Source: Deltaproteobacteria bacterium (GTDB taxonomy: Bacteria; Desulfobacterota; Desulfobulbia; Desulfobulbales; JAJRZW01). Taken from it: DNA of 38,423 nucleotides. This document shows, one piece after another, positions 7,246 through 16,780 of this stretch. The stretch is taken from the NCBI GenBank assembly GCA_024275015.1, contig JAJRZW010000053.1, positions 1-38,423 on the forward strand, read 5' to 3'. The stretch's first letter is position 1. Each line of letters starts with the position of its first letter. The notes under the pieces are model-generated. The model was given only the letters and a program-made list of their open reading frames with translations, ran no database searches and was not told the origin of the DNA. Position numbers and translations under genes: made by a program.

Positions 7246-7941
7246 ATGCTTGATTTTAATATATTCACCATATTCTGGAACGCCGGAGTTACGGTGAAGA
7301 TGGTCCTTCTACTCCTGCTCACCTTTTCCGGCTACTCATGGTACATCGTTTACCAGAAGTTCCTTCTCCTGAAAACAAGCCGCCGGGAGTCAATGGAATT
7401 TCTCGAGATGTTCTGGCATTCAAAAGACTTCCGTGAGGCAAAGGGGAAAACCCCGAAAGAAACCACCAGCCCGGAGGCCCTGGTTTTTATTCAGGGTTAT
7501 AACGAGCTGAAAAAAATCAATACGAGCCGCAGCGAAATCAAAGCGGCGACCATTCCCGGACGGATCGTCGGGCTTGAGAACCTGGAACGGGCAATGAACC
7601 GGGCCGAGGCCCAGGTATCAGCCCGGTTTCGCCGCTCCCTGCCCTTTCTGGCCACCACTGGCAGTTCGGCCCCGTTTATCGGCCTGTTTGGCACGGTCTG
7701 GGGGATCATGACCTCGTTCCACGAGATCGGCTTCTCCGGCTCGGCATCGCTTGCGGTAGTAGCACCTGGCATTTCCGAGGCCCTGGTCGCCACCGCAGCC
7801 GGGCTCTTTGTCGCCATCCCGGCGGTCATCTTTTATAATTATTTTTCCCACCTGATTCTTGACCAGGAAAACGATACCCGCAGTTTCATCAGCGACTTCC
7901 TGAACCTGGTCGAACGGGAAATGATCGCCGCCGGGGAATAA
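7246..7941 (+). CDS. tolQ: Tol-Pal system proton channel subunit TolQ
   Basis: 231-residue inner-membrane protein of the MotA/TolQ/ExbB family. With TolR it converts proton-motive force into motion of TolA during envelope constriction. An N-terminal helix (about 15-37) and two later helices are visible. The family core TTGSSAPFIGLFGTVWGIMTSF and SEALVATAAGLFVAIPAVIFYN line the channel. Assignment as TolQ rather than ExbB rests on the gene order with TolR, a TolA-like protein and TolB directly downstream. tolR follows after 5 nt. Confidence 0.95.
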   Translation: MLDFNIFTIFWNAGVTVKMVLLLLLTFSGYSWYIVYQKFLLLKTSRRESMEFLEMFWHSKDFREAKGKTPKETTSPEALVFIQGYNELKKINTSRSEIKAATIPGRIVGLENLERAMNRAEAQVSARFRRSLPFLATTGSSAPFIGLFGTVWGIMTSFHEIGFSGSASLAVVAPGISEALVATAAGLFVAIPAVIFYNYFSHLILDQENDTRSFISDFLNLVEREMIAAGE

Positions 7942-7946
7942 CAATC

Positions 7947-8372
7947 ATGGCCTTCAACCACCGAGACCGCCACGATCCGATAATGTCGGAGATCAACGTC
8001 ACCCCCATGGTTGACGTGATGCTGGTCCTGTTGATCATTTTCATGGTCACCGCCCCTATGCTCACTCAGGGTGTGAACGTCGACCTGCCCCAGACCACGG
8101 CCCAGCCCCTGCCGCAGAAAACCACGCCCACGGTCATCACCCTGACCCGCAAAGGCAATATATATATCAACGGCGTCAAGGCGAAAAGGGCCATGCTGCG
8201 TCAAAAAATGCGCCGTCTCGCCCGTCTTGGCGGAAATCCGCAGATTCTGCTGAAGGCCGACCGCCGGGTCGCCTACGGCAAGGTGGTGACGATAATGGCC
8301 GATATCCGCCGGGCCGGAATAAAGAAACTCGGGATGGTAACTGAAGCGGGCTACAATAAAGCAAAAAAATGA
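7947..8372 (+). CDS. tolR: Tol-Pal system subunit TolR (ExbD family)
   Basis: 141 residues. It has a short cytoplasmic N-terminus, a single membrane helix (about 22-43, MLVLLIIFMVTAPML) and a periplasmic domain. The conserved membrane-entry sequence SEINVTPMVDVMLVLL contains the proton-translocating Asp at about residue 23. Works with TolQ as the stator-type motor. The stop overlaps the next gene's start in ATGA, implying translational coupling to the TolA-like gene. Confidence 0.95.
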   Translation: MAFNHRDRHDPIMSEINVTPMVDVMLVLLIIFMVTAPMLTQGVNVDLPQTTAQPLPQKTTPTVITLTRKGNIYINGVKAKRAMLRQKMRRLARLGGNPQILLKADRRVAYGKVVTIMADIRRAGIKKLGMVTEAGYNKAKK

Positions 8373-9289
8373 TCGCGAACCCCTTCTTATTTATCCGGTG
8401 GATTCAACAATTCAATTCCCCGACGACCCGGATTGCCGGATGGCCCGACGAGCAGCGGTCCCGGGCGGCGATCATTTTTTCCGCCGGGGTTCACCTCCTC
8501 GTGGTCGTCCTGGTCCTTATCTCACCGTTCATCGGCTCCCACACTCCGATACTTCCCGAAATCTATCAGGTAGAACTGGTCAACGTCACCGATTACCAGA
8601 CCCGGACACAAACAACCACCGTAGCCGCAAAACCGGTCAAGGTAAAGGTCACAACCCGGCCGCGGACGGTGGTGATCAGCCACAAGGCGGTCTCTCTCAA
8701 CCCCATAAGAAACCGGCTTTTAAATGAATCCCGCAATCTGGAGGAAGCCGATCAGCGCCAGCTCGCCGCCCGCCTGGCCAGAATCCAAATCGACGCGGAA
8801 GCGGAAGAGATGCGACAAAAGGCCCGGGACGAGGCCGCGCGCGCGGTAAAAAACCTGGCCCGCATCCTCGATGGCCAGGAACAGAGTACCAAGGATCAAA
8901 AAATCACGGAACCACCCACGGGCGACAGTGACAGAGGGGAGAAAACCCGGCCGTCCTCCACCGCCGACCCGGGTAATGACCACGGGGTAATCAATGTCCT
9001 CAGTGCCGGATATCTGGCCCGTTTAGGGGCTCTGATTCAGCGCCATTGGGTACTACCGGATCTGCAGAAGAAATGGCCGCAAGACATGCAGGCAAGGATA
9101 AAAATAACCCTGACCCCGGATGGCCGGATAAAGGCCCTCGCATTTCTCAAAAGGGCCCGGGACTTCCGCTTCAACGTTCAGGCGGAAAAGGCATTACGCA
9201 AAAGCGCGCCCTTTCCGCCGCCACCGCCGGAAATTGCCGCCGAGGCAGGTCAGATCGTCTTGACCTTTACCCCCGAGGAAGTAAGATAG
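8369..9289 (+). CDS. tolA: TolA-like periplasm-spanning protein with TonB-type C-terminus
   Basis: 306 residues. An unusually long cytoplasmic N-terminus of about 30 residues precedes one membrane helix (about 33-55, IIFSAGVHLLVVVLVLISPF). Then comes a long, charged Ala/Glu/Arg-rich helical stretch (about 118-165) and a C-terminal TonB_C/TolA III domain (about 215-305) with LSAGYLARLGALIQRHWVLP and ITLTPDGRIKALAFLKRARD. It transmits the force of TolQR to TolB and outer-membrane partners. The family is divergent in sequence, so the call depends on architecture and position between tolR and tolB. It is shorter than E. coli TolA (421 residues) because the helical domain is short. Confidence 0.88.
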   Translation: MIANPFLFIRWIQQFNSPTTRIAGWPDEQRSRAAIIFSAGVHLLVVVLVLISPFIGSHTPILPEIYQVELVNVTDYQTRTQTTTVAAKPVKVKVTTRPRTVVISHKAVSLNPIRNRLLNESRNLEEADQRQLAARLARIQIDAEAEEMRQKARDEAARAVKNLARILDGQEQSTKDQKITEPPTGDSDRGEKTRPSSTADPGNDHGVINVLSAGYLARLGALIQRHWVLPDLQKKWPQDMQARIKITLTPDGRIKALAFLKRARDFRFNVQAEKALRKSAPFPPPPPEIAAEAGQIVLTFTPEEVR

Positions 9290-9376
9290 TGACTGTCCAT
9301 AAATGATCTTTTGGTCCGATTTCCGCGTCACACCCAAAAAAACAAACTCACATTTGTGAGCGCAAGGACTATAGTT

Positions 9377-10696
9377 ATGCTTTTCCCCCCCTGTCTTTCG
9401 CCACGCGCGTCCCGCAATGCGACAATCGTCACCCTGACGGCCTTTTTTCTACTTCTTGTCCCGGCCTCATCCCGGGCCACCCTCTACCTGGATATCACCT
9501 CGGCCCGCTTGAGCAAAATCAATATCGCCGTGCCATGGTTCACCCCCATGACCGACAACGAAGATGACGTCCCGGCTGATACCGGCAAAAACATGGCCCG
9601 CCTTCTATCCCGGGGGCTAAAATTCCACGGATTCATCAACATTATCCATCCGGGACGCTATGGCGGCGGCCAGAAAAATGACTGGTTCGCCCTGAACGCC
9701 GACTTCGTCATCATCGGTAAATACCGGTTCAAAGAAGGTCGTCTCACCATTGAAATGCGTTTTATTGATATAACCACCGGCAGCATGATTCTCGGACTGC
9801 GTTATAACGGCACCGCTGACCAGGCCCGAATCATGTTGCTAAAGTTCTGCGATGAAACCATTGGCCGTCTGACCGGCGAAAAGGGAATCAGCCGGACCAG
9901 TATTGCATTTGTCTCCGACCGTGACGGTTACAAAGAGGTCTATATCGCCGATGTCCTCGGCGACAACCTGCGACAGATTACCCGCCACAAGGGGATCACG
10001 GTTTCGCCCCGTTTTTCCCCTGACGGCAGATTTCTTGCCTATACCTCTTATCATCGCGGCAACCCCGACCTCTATGTAACCGACCTCTCCCAAAACAAGA
10101 CCACCACCCCGATATCATACCGCCACGGATTAAACATGGCCCCGGCCTGGTCTCCGGACGGTACAACCATGGTCATTACCTTGAGCAAGGACGGCAACCC
10201 CGACCTCTACCTTATTGATTCCGGGGGGAAAATACTTGATCGCCTGACCAACAACGAAGGTCTCAATGTCTCCCCGACCTTCAGCCCCGACGGCAGTCGG
10301 ATCGCCTTTGTCTCCGACCGCAGCGGCACCCCGCAGATATATATCATGGACCTTGCCACCAGGGGGGTAAGACGGCTGACATATCTCGGTAAATACAATA
10401 CCACCCCGTCATGGTCCCCCAAGGGCGACTGGATCGCCTACTCCGGCCGCTATGAGGGACAGTACCAGATATACATCATCAGCCCCGACGGCGGTCGGCC
10501 GATACGACTGACAAACGAGACCGGGGAGCATGAGTCCCCTTCCTGGAGCCCTGACGGTCGTCAGATCGCCTTTTCAAGACGAATCGATGGTGAAACCGGA
10601 CTGTATATGGTGATGCGAAACGGCTCAAATTATCGTAAGATATTTAATTTCACCGGTAACGAGGCCTTTCCACAATGGTCACCACGAATAAAATAA
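9377..10696 (+). CDS. tolB: Tol-Pal system translocation protein TolB
   Basis: Periplasmic protein with an N-terminal domain (contacts TolA) followed by a six-bladed beta-propeller that normally binds Pal. 439 residues from the ATG at 9377, preferred over an upstream TTG because AAGGA lies about 9 nt before it and because it places a clean Sec signal peptide (about 14-34, ending ASSRAT) at the N-terminus. The propeller is evident from repeated SPDG...IAFVSDR.G...IYI.D units (about residues 178-430), for example FSPDGSRIAFVSDRSGTPQI. It follows tolA after about 87 nt and is followed by cpoB, with no pal between. Confidence 0.96.
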   Translation: MLFPPCLSPRASRNATIVTLTAFFLLLVPASSRATLYLDITSARLSKINIAVPWFTPMTDNEDDVPADTGKNMARLLSRGLKFHGFINIIHPGRYGGGQKNDWFALNADFVIIGKYRFKEGRLTIEMRFIDITTGSMILGLRYNGTADQARIMLLKFCDETIGRLTGEKGISRTSIAFVSDRDGYKEVYIADVLGDNLRQITRHKGITVSPRFSPDGRFLAYTSYHRGNPDLYVTDLSQNKTTTPISYRHGLNMAPAWSPDGTTMVITLSKDGNPDLYLIDSGGKILDRLTNNEGLNVSPTFSPDGSRIAFVSDRSGTPQIYIMDLATRGVRRLTYLGKYNTTPSWSPKGDWIAYSGRYEGQYQIYIISPDGGRPIRLTNETGEHESPSWSPDGRQIAFSRRIDGETGLYMVMRNGSNYRKIFNFTGNEAFPQWSPRIK

Positions 10697-10719
10697 AAGC
10701 CAGAGGGAGTATTCCGAAA

Positions 10720-11871
10720 ATGAACCACAAGCGCCTGACAAGAGCAGACAGAGCCGCATGTTATCGTTATCCGTCCCTGTTCCTCATCCTCGCCCTCATG
10801 TTAACCGGGGGATGTATCGCCTCACAGCAAGATGTCAGGACCCTGGATCTGAGACTGCGGACCATGGACAACCGCCTCGACAACGTTGATCGTGACCTGG
10901 GTGATCTGCGGCAGCAGACTACCACCCGTGCTAAAAAAAACTCGGTTGAATCTCTACAGAAAAATCTCGCCCGCAGCACCGCCGACCTCGAACGACTGCG
11001 TTCGGAGATCCTTAAACTAAAAGGCAATATGGAAGAGGTGGCGCACCGCTCAACCATTAACCGGGAAGAAAACCAGGACTATATCAATGATCTCGGCCAG
11101 CGGCTGGGTAAAATAGAGGAACAGGTAAAATCCCTTACCGACCGTAACAGCGGGGTTGAAAAACGGGTCAGTGCGATTGAAAAGGCGATAAACTCTCTTG
11201 CCGAACAATTAAACAGCCGTTTTACCGCTATAAACAAGGCCCTTAAAAGGTTAGGAGAAGAAAGCGCCGCCATCCGCGAGCGGATACAGAAAAAAGAAGA
11301 AGAAGCGGCAAGAGAAAAAGCCCTGGCCGCGGCAAGGGCCGCCCGGGAGGCGGAAGAACGCGCAAGGCAGGCAAAAACGCCGAAAAATATCTCACCGCGC
11401 AAAAGCAAGAAAAAACCCGGCAATAAAACCGGTGCGAAAAAAACAATATCCCCGGCAGCGAAAACCGCCGGGACAACAGGGAATGCCACGGCCACCAACG
11501 CGGCCGCCATTCTGTACAATCAGGGCCAGACGGCGTTCAAGGCCGGCAAATACCGGGACGCCTACAGCAAATTTTCCACCTATCTCGAGAAATACCCCAA
11601 GAGCAGACTGGCCGGCAACTCTCGTTTTTGGTTAGGAGACTGCCTCTACCAACAAAACGAATTCGCCCTCGCCATCCTCGAATACCAGAAGGTAGTTGAC
11701 GACTATAAAAACCACCCGAAAAGGCCGGCCGCGCTCTTAAAACAGGGATTGGCCTTTGAAAAGCTGGCCGATAAAAAAACCGCGAAAATCGTCTATCTGA
11801 AACTGTTGAAACTATACTCCGGGAAACCGGAAGCAGACCTGGCCCAAAAAAGACTGAACGTCATCCGCTGA
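10720..11871 (+). CDS. cpoB: CpoB/YbgF-like Tol-associated coiled-coil TPR lipoprotein
   Basis: CpoB couples Tol function to septal peptidoglycan synthesis in E. coli. The 383 residues comprise a signal peptide ending in the lipobox LTGGC (Cys32), a long coiled coil (about 38-215) rich in heptads (RTMDNRLDNVDRDLGDLRQQ), a Lys/Ala-rich linker (about 215-265), and C-terminal TPR repeats (about 270-380, YNQGQTAFKAGKYRDAYSKF). The ATG at 10720 has GAGGGAG about 9 nt upstream. It starts 23 nt after the tolB stop. E. coli CpoB is a soluble periplasmic protein, whereas this one carries a lipobox with Ile at +2, predicting outer-membrane anchoring. It may partly replace the anchoring role of the missing Pal, but that is speculation. 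Confidence 0.92.
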   Translation: MNHKRLTRADRAACYRYPSLFLILALMLTGGCIASQQDVRTLDLRLRTMDNRLDNVDRDLGDLRQQTTTRAKKNSVESLQKNLARSTADLERLRSEILKLKGNMEEVAHRSTINREENQDYINDLGQRLGKIEEQVKSLTDRNSGVEKRVSAIEKAINSLAEQLNSRFTAINKALKRLGEESAAIRERIQKKEEEAAREKALAAARAAREAEERARQAKTPKNISPRKSKKKPGNKTGAKKTISPAAKTAGTTGNATATNAAAILYNQGQTAFKAGKYRDAYSKFSTYLEKYPKSRLAGNSRFWLGDCLYQQNEFALAILEYQKVVDDYKNHPKRPAALLKQGLAFEKLADKKTAKIVYLKLLKLYSGKPEADLAQKRLNVIR

Positions 11872-11904
11872 CAGTCCCCGCGGAGGCGCCTTCGGCGATT
11901 TCCG

Positions 11905-12022
11905 GTAAAAACTGACTGCCAGCGGATTAAAAAGCCGGATAAAATCAAGAGGTTGGCCGGAACAGAATTTTGGCCGGGCGGACAGGGGAAAAAATCTGTG
12001 GACGATTTTTTTCAGCGGTCTG
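11905..12022 (-). repeat. Dispersed repeat family A, copy A2 (inverted)
   Basis: On the minus strand it reads CAGACCGCTGAAAAAA..., then CCGGCCAACCTCTTGATTTTATCCGG, the hallmark block of the family. It occupies the gap between the convergent ends of cpoB and the PilB-like gene. A short family-B-like fragment (AGTCCCCGCGGAGGCG) immediately precedes it at about 11874. Confidence 0.75.
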
Positions 12023-12043
12023 CCGGGTAAGGATGAAAATTTG

Positions 12044-14299
12044 TCAGCGATTCTGAATCCGGGACTGGGCCAGCTTGACCACCATGTTGTTGGCCTTCTC
12101 CAGCCTTGAGATAACGGTCTTGAAGAGGTGACGGCTGACATCGGGATATTTTTCAATCAGTTCCATGATCTTGTCGCCGGGGAAACGTTTAACCGTCGCC
12201 CTGCCCCTGGCGACAATGCTCGCCGACCGGGGTTCATCTGAGATTGCGGCCATCTCGCCGAAAAACTCATCAGGCTCGCTGATCTCAGCGATCTTCTTGC
12301 CGTCGCGAACAACCATCAGGGCGCCGGTGACCAGTTTAAAAAAATCCTTGTCATTATTCCCTTCGCGGATGATGTAATCACCGTCCTCGTAATATTCGAG
12401 ATCGGGGTTGACCAGATAGGCGGGCAGGCTCTCCTCGTTGATAATCGTCCGCCGTACCACCTCCTCCACACTTGTCTGGCCCTGGATAATCTTCTTTATC
12501 CCGGCCCGGCGCAGGGGGGTCATCCCCTCCTGGATTGCGATCTTGCGTAATTGGTCTTCAGGCACCTGAGCGTTAATCGCCTTGGCGACCTCATCGGTAA
12601 CCTCCATTAACTCAAAAAGCCCCACCCTCCCCTTATAACCGCCGCCCTTACATAGCGAACAGCCGCCCGGGCCGTAGATGGTCAGACCTGCAAGTTCCTC
12701 CTCTCGGAAACCCATGGCGATAAGGTCTTCAGGCTTATGCTGGTCAGTAACATCATGCTTGCACTTGGGACAAAGACGCCGGGCCAGACGCTGCGACAGA
12801 ACCATAGATACCGATGAGGCCAGCATATAAGAAGGGATACCGATATCAACCATCCGGCCGATGGTTGAGGGACTGTCGTTGGTATGAAGGGTGGAGAAGA
12901 CAAGATGCCCGGTCATCGCCGCCTTGATCGCGATTCCGGCGGTCTCCATGTCGCGAATCTCGCCGACCATGATGATGTCCGGATCCTGGCGCAGGAATGC
13001 CTTGAGTGCCGCGGCAAAAGTCATCCCCACGTCATTTTTGACGTTTACCTGATTGATCCCCTTGAAGTTGAACTCCACCGGGTCCTCGGCGGTGAGGATC
13101 TTGGTATTTTCCTTATTAAGCGAATTAAGAGCCGAATAAAGGGTAACGGTCTTGCCGCTACCGGTGGGTCCGGTTACCAGCAGCAGCCCTTGGGGCCGAT
13201 TGATGCAGCGCTTGAGCATCTCAAAGGTCTCGACCTCAAAGCCGAGCTTGGTCAGATCGACATTAAGGGAGGATTTGTCAAGAATACGCATGACAATAGA
13301 CTCGCCGAACAGGGTCGGCAGGCTCGAAACCCGGAAGTCCACCGCCTTACGGCGGCCGATCATTATTTTTATTCTCCCGTCCTGGGGCACCCTTCTCTCG
13401 GTAATATCAAGATTGGCCATGATCTTGATCCTGGAGTTAAGGGCATTTTTGATCGACAGCGGCAGGTTCATGGTTTTGAACAGGGAGCCGTCAATACGGT
13501 AGCGAACCTGGAGAGACTTTTCAAAGGGTTCGATATGAATATCACTGATGCCGTCCCGCACCGCCTTGATCAGAATACCATTGACCAGCTTGATAATCGG
13601 GGCGTCAGACGCCGAGTATTGGCCGTCATCGTCTTCCTCGTCGTCATCACTGGCAAGTTCATAATCTTCGGCCGCCTCACTGGCCAGAGCCCCGAAGTCA
13701 TCAATCTCAAGGACGGCATCGTCCTCCTCTTCATCAACGCCGACGGCATCCGCACCGAAATAACGGACAAAATCCTCATCACTGAGCTTGTAATACTTAC
13801 GATAGGCGTCAATAATGTCCTTTTCCGATGAGACGCAAACCGTAAGCGGCATCTTGATTTCCATCTGCAGGCCTTCCACCGCCTGGGTATCGGTGGGCTC
13901 ACTCATGGTCACCTGCAGGCTCTTGCCGATTATCCTAAGCGGAAAGGCCATGTACTTGCGTGCGATTTCAAAGGATATTTTTTCAATGGCCTCAGGTTTG
14001 GGTGGCTCACGACTGATGAAGACTGCGGGGAAATTGTAGATCCGGGAAAGAACGTTAAGAACTGTCTCCTCATCGATATATCCAAGCTGCATAAGAATTG
14101 AACCGAGCTTGCGGTTGCTCTTCTTCTGCAGAGCCAGGGCCTCATCCAGTTGCCTCTGTGATATCTGCCCCTCCTTGCGCAACAGTTCACCAATACGAAG
14201 TTTACCGGCACCGGACTGATCCTTTATCGAAGCGGCAAGGCTTGACTTTTTTGTCCCGCCCCCGGCTTTGGTGTTCTTTGCCCCCTTGCCTATCACCAT
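12044..14299 (-). CDS. PilB/GspE-type secretion ATPase with N-terminal MshEN and C-terminal cyclic-nucleotide-binding domain
   Basis: About 751 residues. (1) N-terminal MshEN/T2SSE_N domain (about 35-95) with two copies of the c-di-GMP-binding type motif: RIGELLRKEGQISQRQLDEA and LGSILMQLGYIDEETVLNVL. (2) Acidic linker (about 188-230, DEEEDDA, DDDEEDDD). (3) Hexameric ATPase core with Walker A GPTGSGKT (about 377-384), Walker B DPDIIMVGEIRD (about 439-450) and the zinc site CPKC/CSLC. (4) An extra C-terminal cNMP-binding domain (about 630-735) with the phosphate-cassette pattern FFGEMAAISDEPRSASIVA, including the phosphate-contacting Arg. These ATPases drive type IV pilus extension or type II secretion. 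No pilC, pilT or pilin gene is adjacent. ATG 14299 was chosen; an in-frame GTG lies 6 nt upstream. Confidence 0.93.
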   Translation of the reverse strand: MVIGKGAKNTKAGGGTKKSSLAASIKDQSGAGKLRIGELLRKEGQISQRQLDEALALQKKSNRKLGSILMQLGYIDEETVLNVLSRIYNFPAVFISREPPKPEAIEKISFEIARKYMAFPLRIIGKSLQVTMSEPTDTQAVEGLQMEIKMPLTVCVSSEKDIIDAYRKYYKLSDEDFVRYFGADAVGVDEEEDDAVLEIDDFGALASEAAEDYELASDDDEEDDDGQYSASDAPIIKLVNGILIKAVRDGISDIHIEPFEKSLQVRYRIDGSLFKTMNLPLSIKNALNSRIKIMANLDITERRVPQDGRIKIMIGRRKAVDFRVSSLPTLFGESIVMRILDKSSLNVDLTKLGFEVETFEMLKRCINRPQGLLLVTGPTGSGKTVTLYSALNSLNKENTKILTAEDPVEFNFKGINQVNVKNDVGMTFAAALKAFLRQDPDIIMVGEIRDMETAGIAIKAAMTGHLVFSTLHTNDSPSTIGRMVDIGIPSYMLASSVSMVLSQRLARRLCPKCKHDVTDQHKPEDLIAMGFREEELAGLTIYGPGGCSLCKGGGYKGRVGLFELMEVTDEVAKAINAQVPEDQLRKIAIQEGMTPLRRAGIKKIIQGQTSVEEVVRRTIINEESLPAYLVNPDLEYYEDGDYIIREGNNDKDFFKLVTGALMVVRDGKKIAEISEPDEFFGEMAAISDEPRSASIVARGRATVKRFPGDKIMELIEKYPDVSRHLFKTVISRLEKANNMVVKLAQSRIQNR

Positions 14300-14456
14300 A
14301 GTCACTCGAATTCTTGCTGATTATTAAGGAATAATGGTCCGTAAAAAGTAATGGATGCCAAGATTAAATCTATCGCAGCCGGGAACTGATGCGCAAGACA
14401 AAAAAGCAAGCACTCAACAAACCACACTCTTGGTTTTCTAACATCTCGAAAGATAT

Positions 14457-14497
14457 CAGCCCGTTGAAAAAACCAGGACGGCTTTTTCAACGGGCTG
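14457..14497. repeat. Family A fragment / 15-bp perfect inverted repeat
   Basis: CAGCCCGTTGAAAAA and TTTTTCAACGGGCTG form a perfect 15-bp stem with loop ACCAGGACGGC. The arm and the GACGGCTTTTTCAAC core match the first hairpin of family A. It lies in the 305-bp gap between fhs and the PilB-like gene, which otherwise holds only the fhs terminator. Confidence 0.7.
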
Positions 14498-14538
14498 TTA
14501 AATACATAAGCATGGTGTTTGATGAAGCGCTTACAAAA

Positions 14539-14570
14539 AAAGGCGGCCCGCCGGATGACGGGCCGCCTTT
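14539..14570 (-). terminator. Intrinsic terminator of fhs
   Basis: A perfect 12-bp stem, AAAGGCGGCCCG with CGGGCCGCCTTT, has an 8-nt loop. On the minus strand it is followed by a T-run (plus-strand A from 14535). It starts 35 nt after the fhs stop. Confidence 0.88.
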
Positions 14571-14604
14571 TCAGCAAAGACGGATATTTATGGCAGAGGC
14601 CGAA

Positions 14605-16368
14605 TTAAAAAACGCCCTTTACCTTGCCGGTCTGAACGTCAACGTCGATGCGACGATAGGCGGGATCAGAGGCGGTACCGGGCATGAGGCTGATGGCGCC
14701 TGCCACCGGGACCACAAAACCGGCTCCCTTGTAGGTAAGGATATCCTGAACCGGCAGGGTCCACCCCTCGGGAACCCCTTTAAGTTTGGGATCATGGGAC
14801 AGGGATAGATGGGTTTTTACCATACAGGTCCCCAGATTCTTCATCTCCGGATCAGCTTCCATCCGTTTCAGTTTGGCGGCGGCCTCGGGAGAATAACTGA
14901 CCCCGTCGGCGCCGTAAACCTCTTTGGCGATGAGATCAATGCGATCCGACAGCGGGGTGTCGAGGTCATAGAGAAACTTAAAATCGTTGGGCTCTTCACA
15001 GGCGTCAACCACCGCGTCGGCAAATTCCAGCGCTCCGTCGCCACCATGTTCCCAGTGCCGCGACAACGCGACCCTGGCCCCGGACGCCTCACAGATACGG
15101 CGCACCGCCTTGATTTCATTGTCAGTATCGCTATAGAAGGCGTTGATGCAGACCACCGGATTAATTCCGGCCTTTTTGACCGTCTCAATATGGTGGATCA
15201 GATTTTTGCATCCCTCCTCGACCCAGCCGACATTCTCTTTGCTGTAACCTTCCGGCATCGGCCTGCCCGGAACCGGAATCGGAGCGCCGCCGTGACACTT
15301 AAGTGCCCGGATGGTGGCCACGACCACGGCACAATTGGGTTTAAGGCCTGAGTAACGGCATTTAAGATTCCAGAACTTCTCAAAGCCGATATCAGCACCA
15401 AAGCCGGACTCGGTGACGTTGTAATCGGCAAGTTTGAGGGCGACCCGGTCGGCGATGACCGAGGACTGACCGATGGCGATATTGGCAAAAGGCCCGGCAT
15501 GGACCATGACCGGCTGACCTTCCAGGGTCTGGAGGAGGTTGGGATTTATGGCTTCAACCATCCATGCGGTCATGGCGCCGTCGACCTCAAGATCGGCGGT
15601 GGTGATCGGCCGATCCTGTTTGTTATAGGCGACCACGATTTTACCGATGCGCTCACGCATATCTTTAAGATCATTGGCCACCGCAAGGATAGCCATGATC
15701 TCGGAGGAAACCGCGATGGCGAACTTGCTCTGCATGGTAAAACCATCCATCTTACCGCCGATACCGATGGTGATATTACGCAGGGACTGGGCGCAGAAGT
15801 CGATGATCCAGCCGAACTCCACCTTCTTGGGATGGATATCAAGCCGTTTCAGATTACGTTTGGCCAGTTGCTCATCGGTATAATTGGATTCATGCTGCAT
15901 CCTCGCGGTCAGGGCGACCATGCCGAGGTTATGGGCGTTCATGATCGCGTTGATATCACCGGTAAGCCCAAGAGAAAACGGAGTCAGGGGGATACACTGG
16001 GCCAGACCGCCGCCGGCCGCCGAGCCCTTGATGTTCATGGTCGGGCCGCCGGAGGGCTGACGGATGGCGCCGATAACGCTCTTGCCGCGTCGGCCCAATC
16101 CCTGAACCAGCCCCATGGCGCAGGTGGACTTGCCCTCGCCCAACGGGGTCGGGCTGATGGCGGTGACATCGACATACTTGCCGTCGGGTTTGTCTTTTAA
16201 ACGGTCAAGGACCTTACGGTAGTCAACCTTGGCAACGTAATGGCCATGGGGCAGGAGTTCTTCCTTGTCAAGGCCGAGCTTTTCTCCAAGCTCATAAACC
16301 GTTTTCATCCGGCTTTCTGCCTCTTCCGCAATCTCCCAGTCTGCGTGTTTGGTGGGATCGAGAACCAT
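14605..16368 (-). CDS. fhs: Formate-tetrahydrofolate ligase
   Basis: ATP-dependent synthesis of 10-formyl-THF from formate and THF. It feeds one-carbon metabolism and is the methyl-branch entry of the Wood-Ljungdahl pathway. 587 residues with the nucleotide-binding sequence TPLGEGKST (about 74-82), followed by the family-specific [20 protein letters not shown] and FNLTGDI-type stretch ([17 protein letters not shown]). Also present are [14 protein letters not shown] and the C-terminal [20 protein letters not shown] 16368 has a perfect AGGAGG 6 nt upstream and is preferred to the TTG 6 nt earlier. It is monocistronic in appearance, with its own terminator. No other Wood-Ljungdahl gene is in the window. 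Confidence 0.98.
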   Translation of the reverse strand: MVLDPTKHADWEIAEEAESRMKTVYELGEKLGLDKEELLPHGHYVAKVDYRKVLDRLKDKPDGKYVDVTAISPTPLGEGKSTCAMGLVQGLGRRGKSVIGAIRQPSGGPTMNIKGSAAGGGLAQCIPLTPFSLGLTGDINAIMNAHNLGMVALTARMQHESNYTDEQLAKRNLKRLDIHPKKVEFGWIIDFCAQSLRNITIGIGGKMDGFTMQSKFAIAVSSEIMAILAVANDLKDMRERIGKIVVAYNKQDRPITTADLEVDGAMTAWMVEAINPNLLQTLEGQPVMVHAGPFANIAIGQSSVIADRVALKLADYNVTESGFGADIGFEKFWNLKCRYSGLKPNCAVVVATIRALKCHGGAPIPVPGRPMPEGYSKENVGWVEEGCKNLIHHIETVKKAGINPVVCINAFYSDTDNEIKAVRRICEASGARVALSRHWEHGGDGALEFADAVVDACEEPNDFKFLYDLDTPLSDRIDLIAKEVYGADGVSYSPEAAAKLKRMEADPEMKNLGTCMVKTHLSLSHDPKLKGVPEGWTLPVQDILTYKGAGFVVPVAGAISLMPGTASDPAYRRIDVDVQTGKVKGVF

Positions 16369-16780
16369 CGTCAACCTCCTGTTGCTCTTTTTAATTTATA
16401 CAGTTATCCGTCAAAATTCATGGCTAACGCCGCTTCCACAGGAATTTATCCCCTTAATTGTTGTGGGAGCGACTTTCAGTCGCGAACCTATGTACCGACT
16501 TTATTTTATGAATCCATTTTAAACACAGCGAACTGACTTTTTAATCGGAATTTTTTGTTTTGGCAACATGCATACCGGCAAGGGACAAACGATCCGCATC
16601 CTGTCGTCTCCATCAGAGTGTTTAAAAAGCCGTCCTGGCTTTTTAAACCGCCGGCTGGATAAAACAAGCTCATTCAACCTCTCGATTATACCGGTTTTTT
16701 TCAACGGGCTGCCAGGTATATCAAAGGGTTAAATCGCGTGCAGGGTGGCGTTCATAAAGCACTTACTTTACAACGGTCTG
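16369..16780. other. Intergenic region between thyX and fhs
   Basis: 412 bp on the upstream side of fhs and the downstream side of thyX. It holds one family A repeat (16614-16712). The remainder must include the fhs promoter, but no convincing pair of hexamers could be assigned. Confidence 0.4.
16614..16712 (+). repeat. Dispersed repeat family A, copy A4
   Basis: Starts CAGAGTGTTTAAAAAGCCG with the hairpin TTTAAAAAGCCGTCCTGGCTTTTTAAA. It continues with the divergent block TTCAACCTCTCGATTATACCGG and ends TTCAACGGGCTGCC. Confidence 0.75.

Noticed and set aside
12884-13831. 315-codon plus-strand frame opposite the PilB-like gene
   Set aside because: Antisense shadow; Walker motifs and zinc cysteines are on the minus strand.
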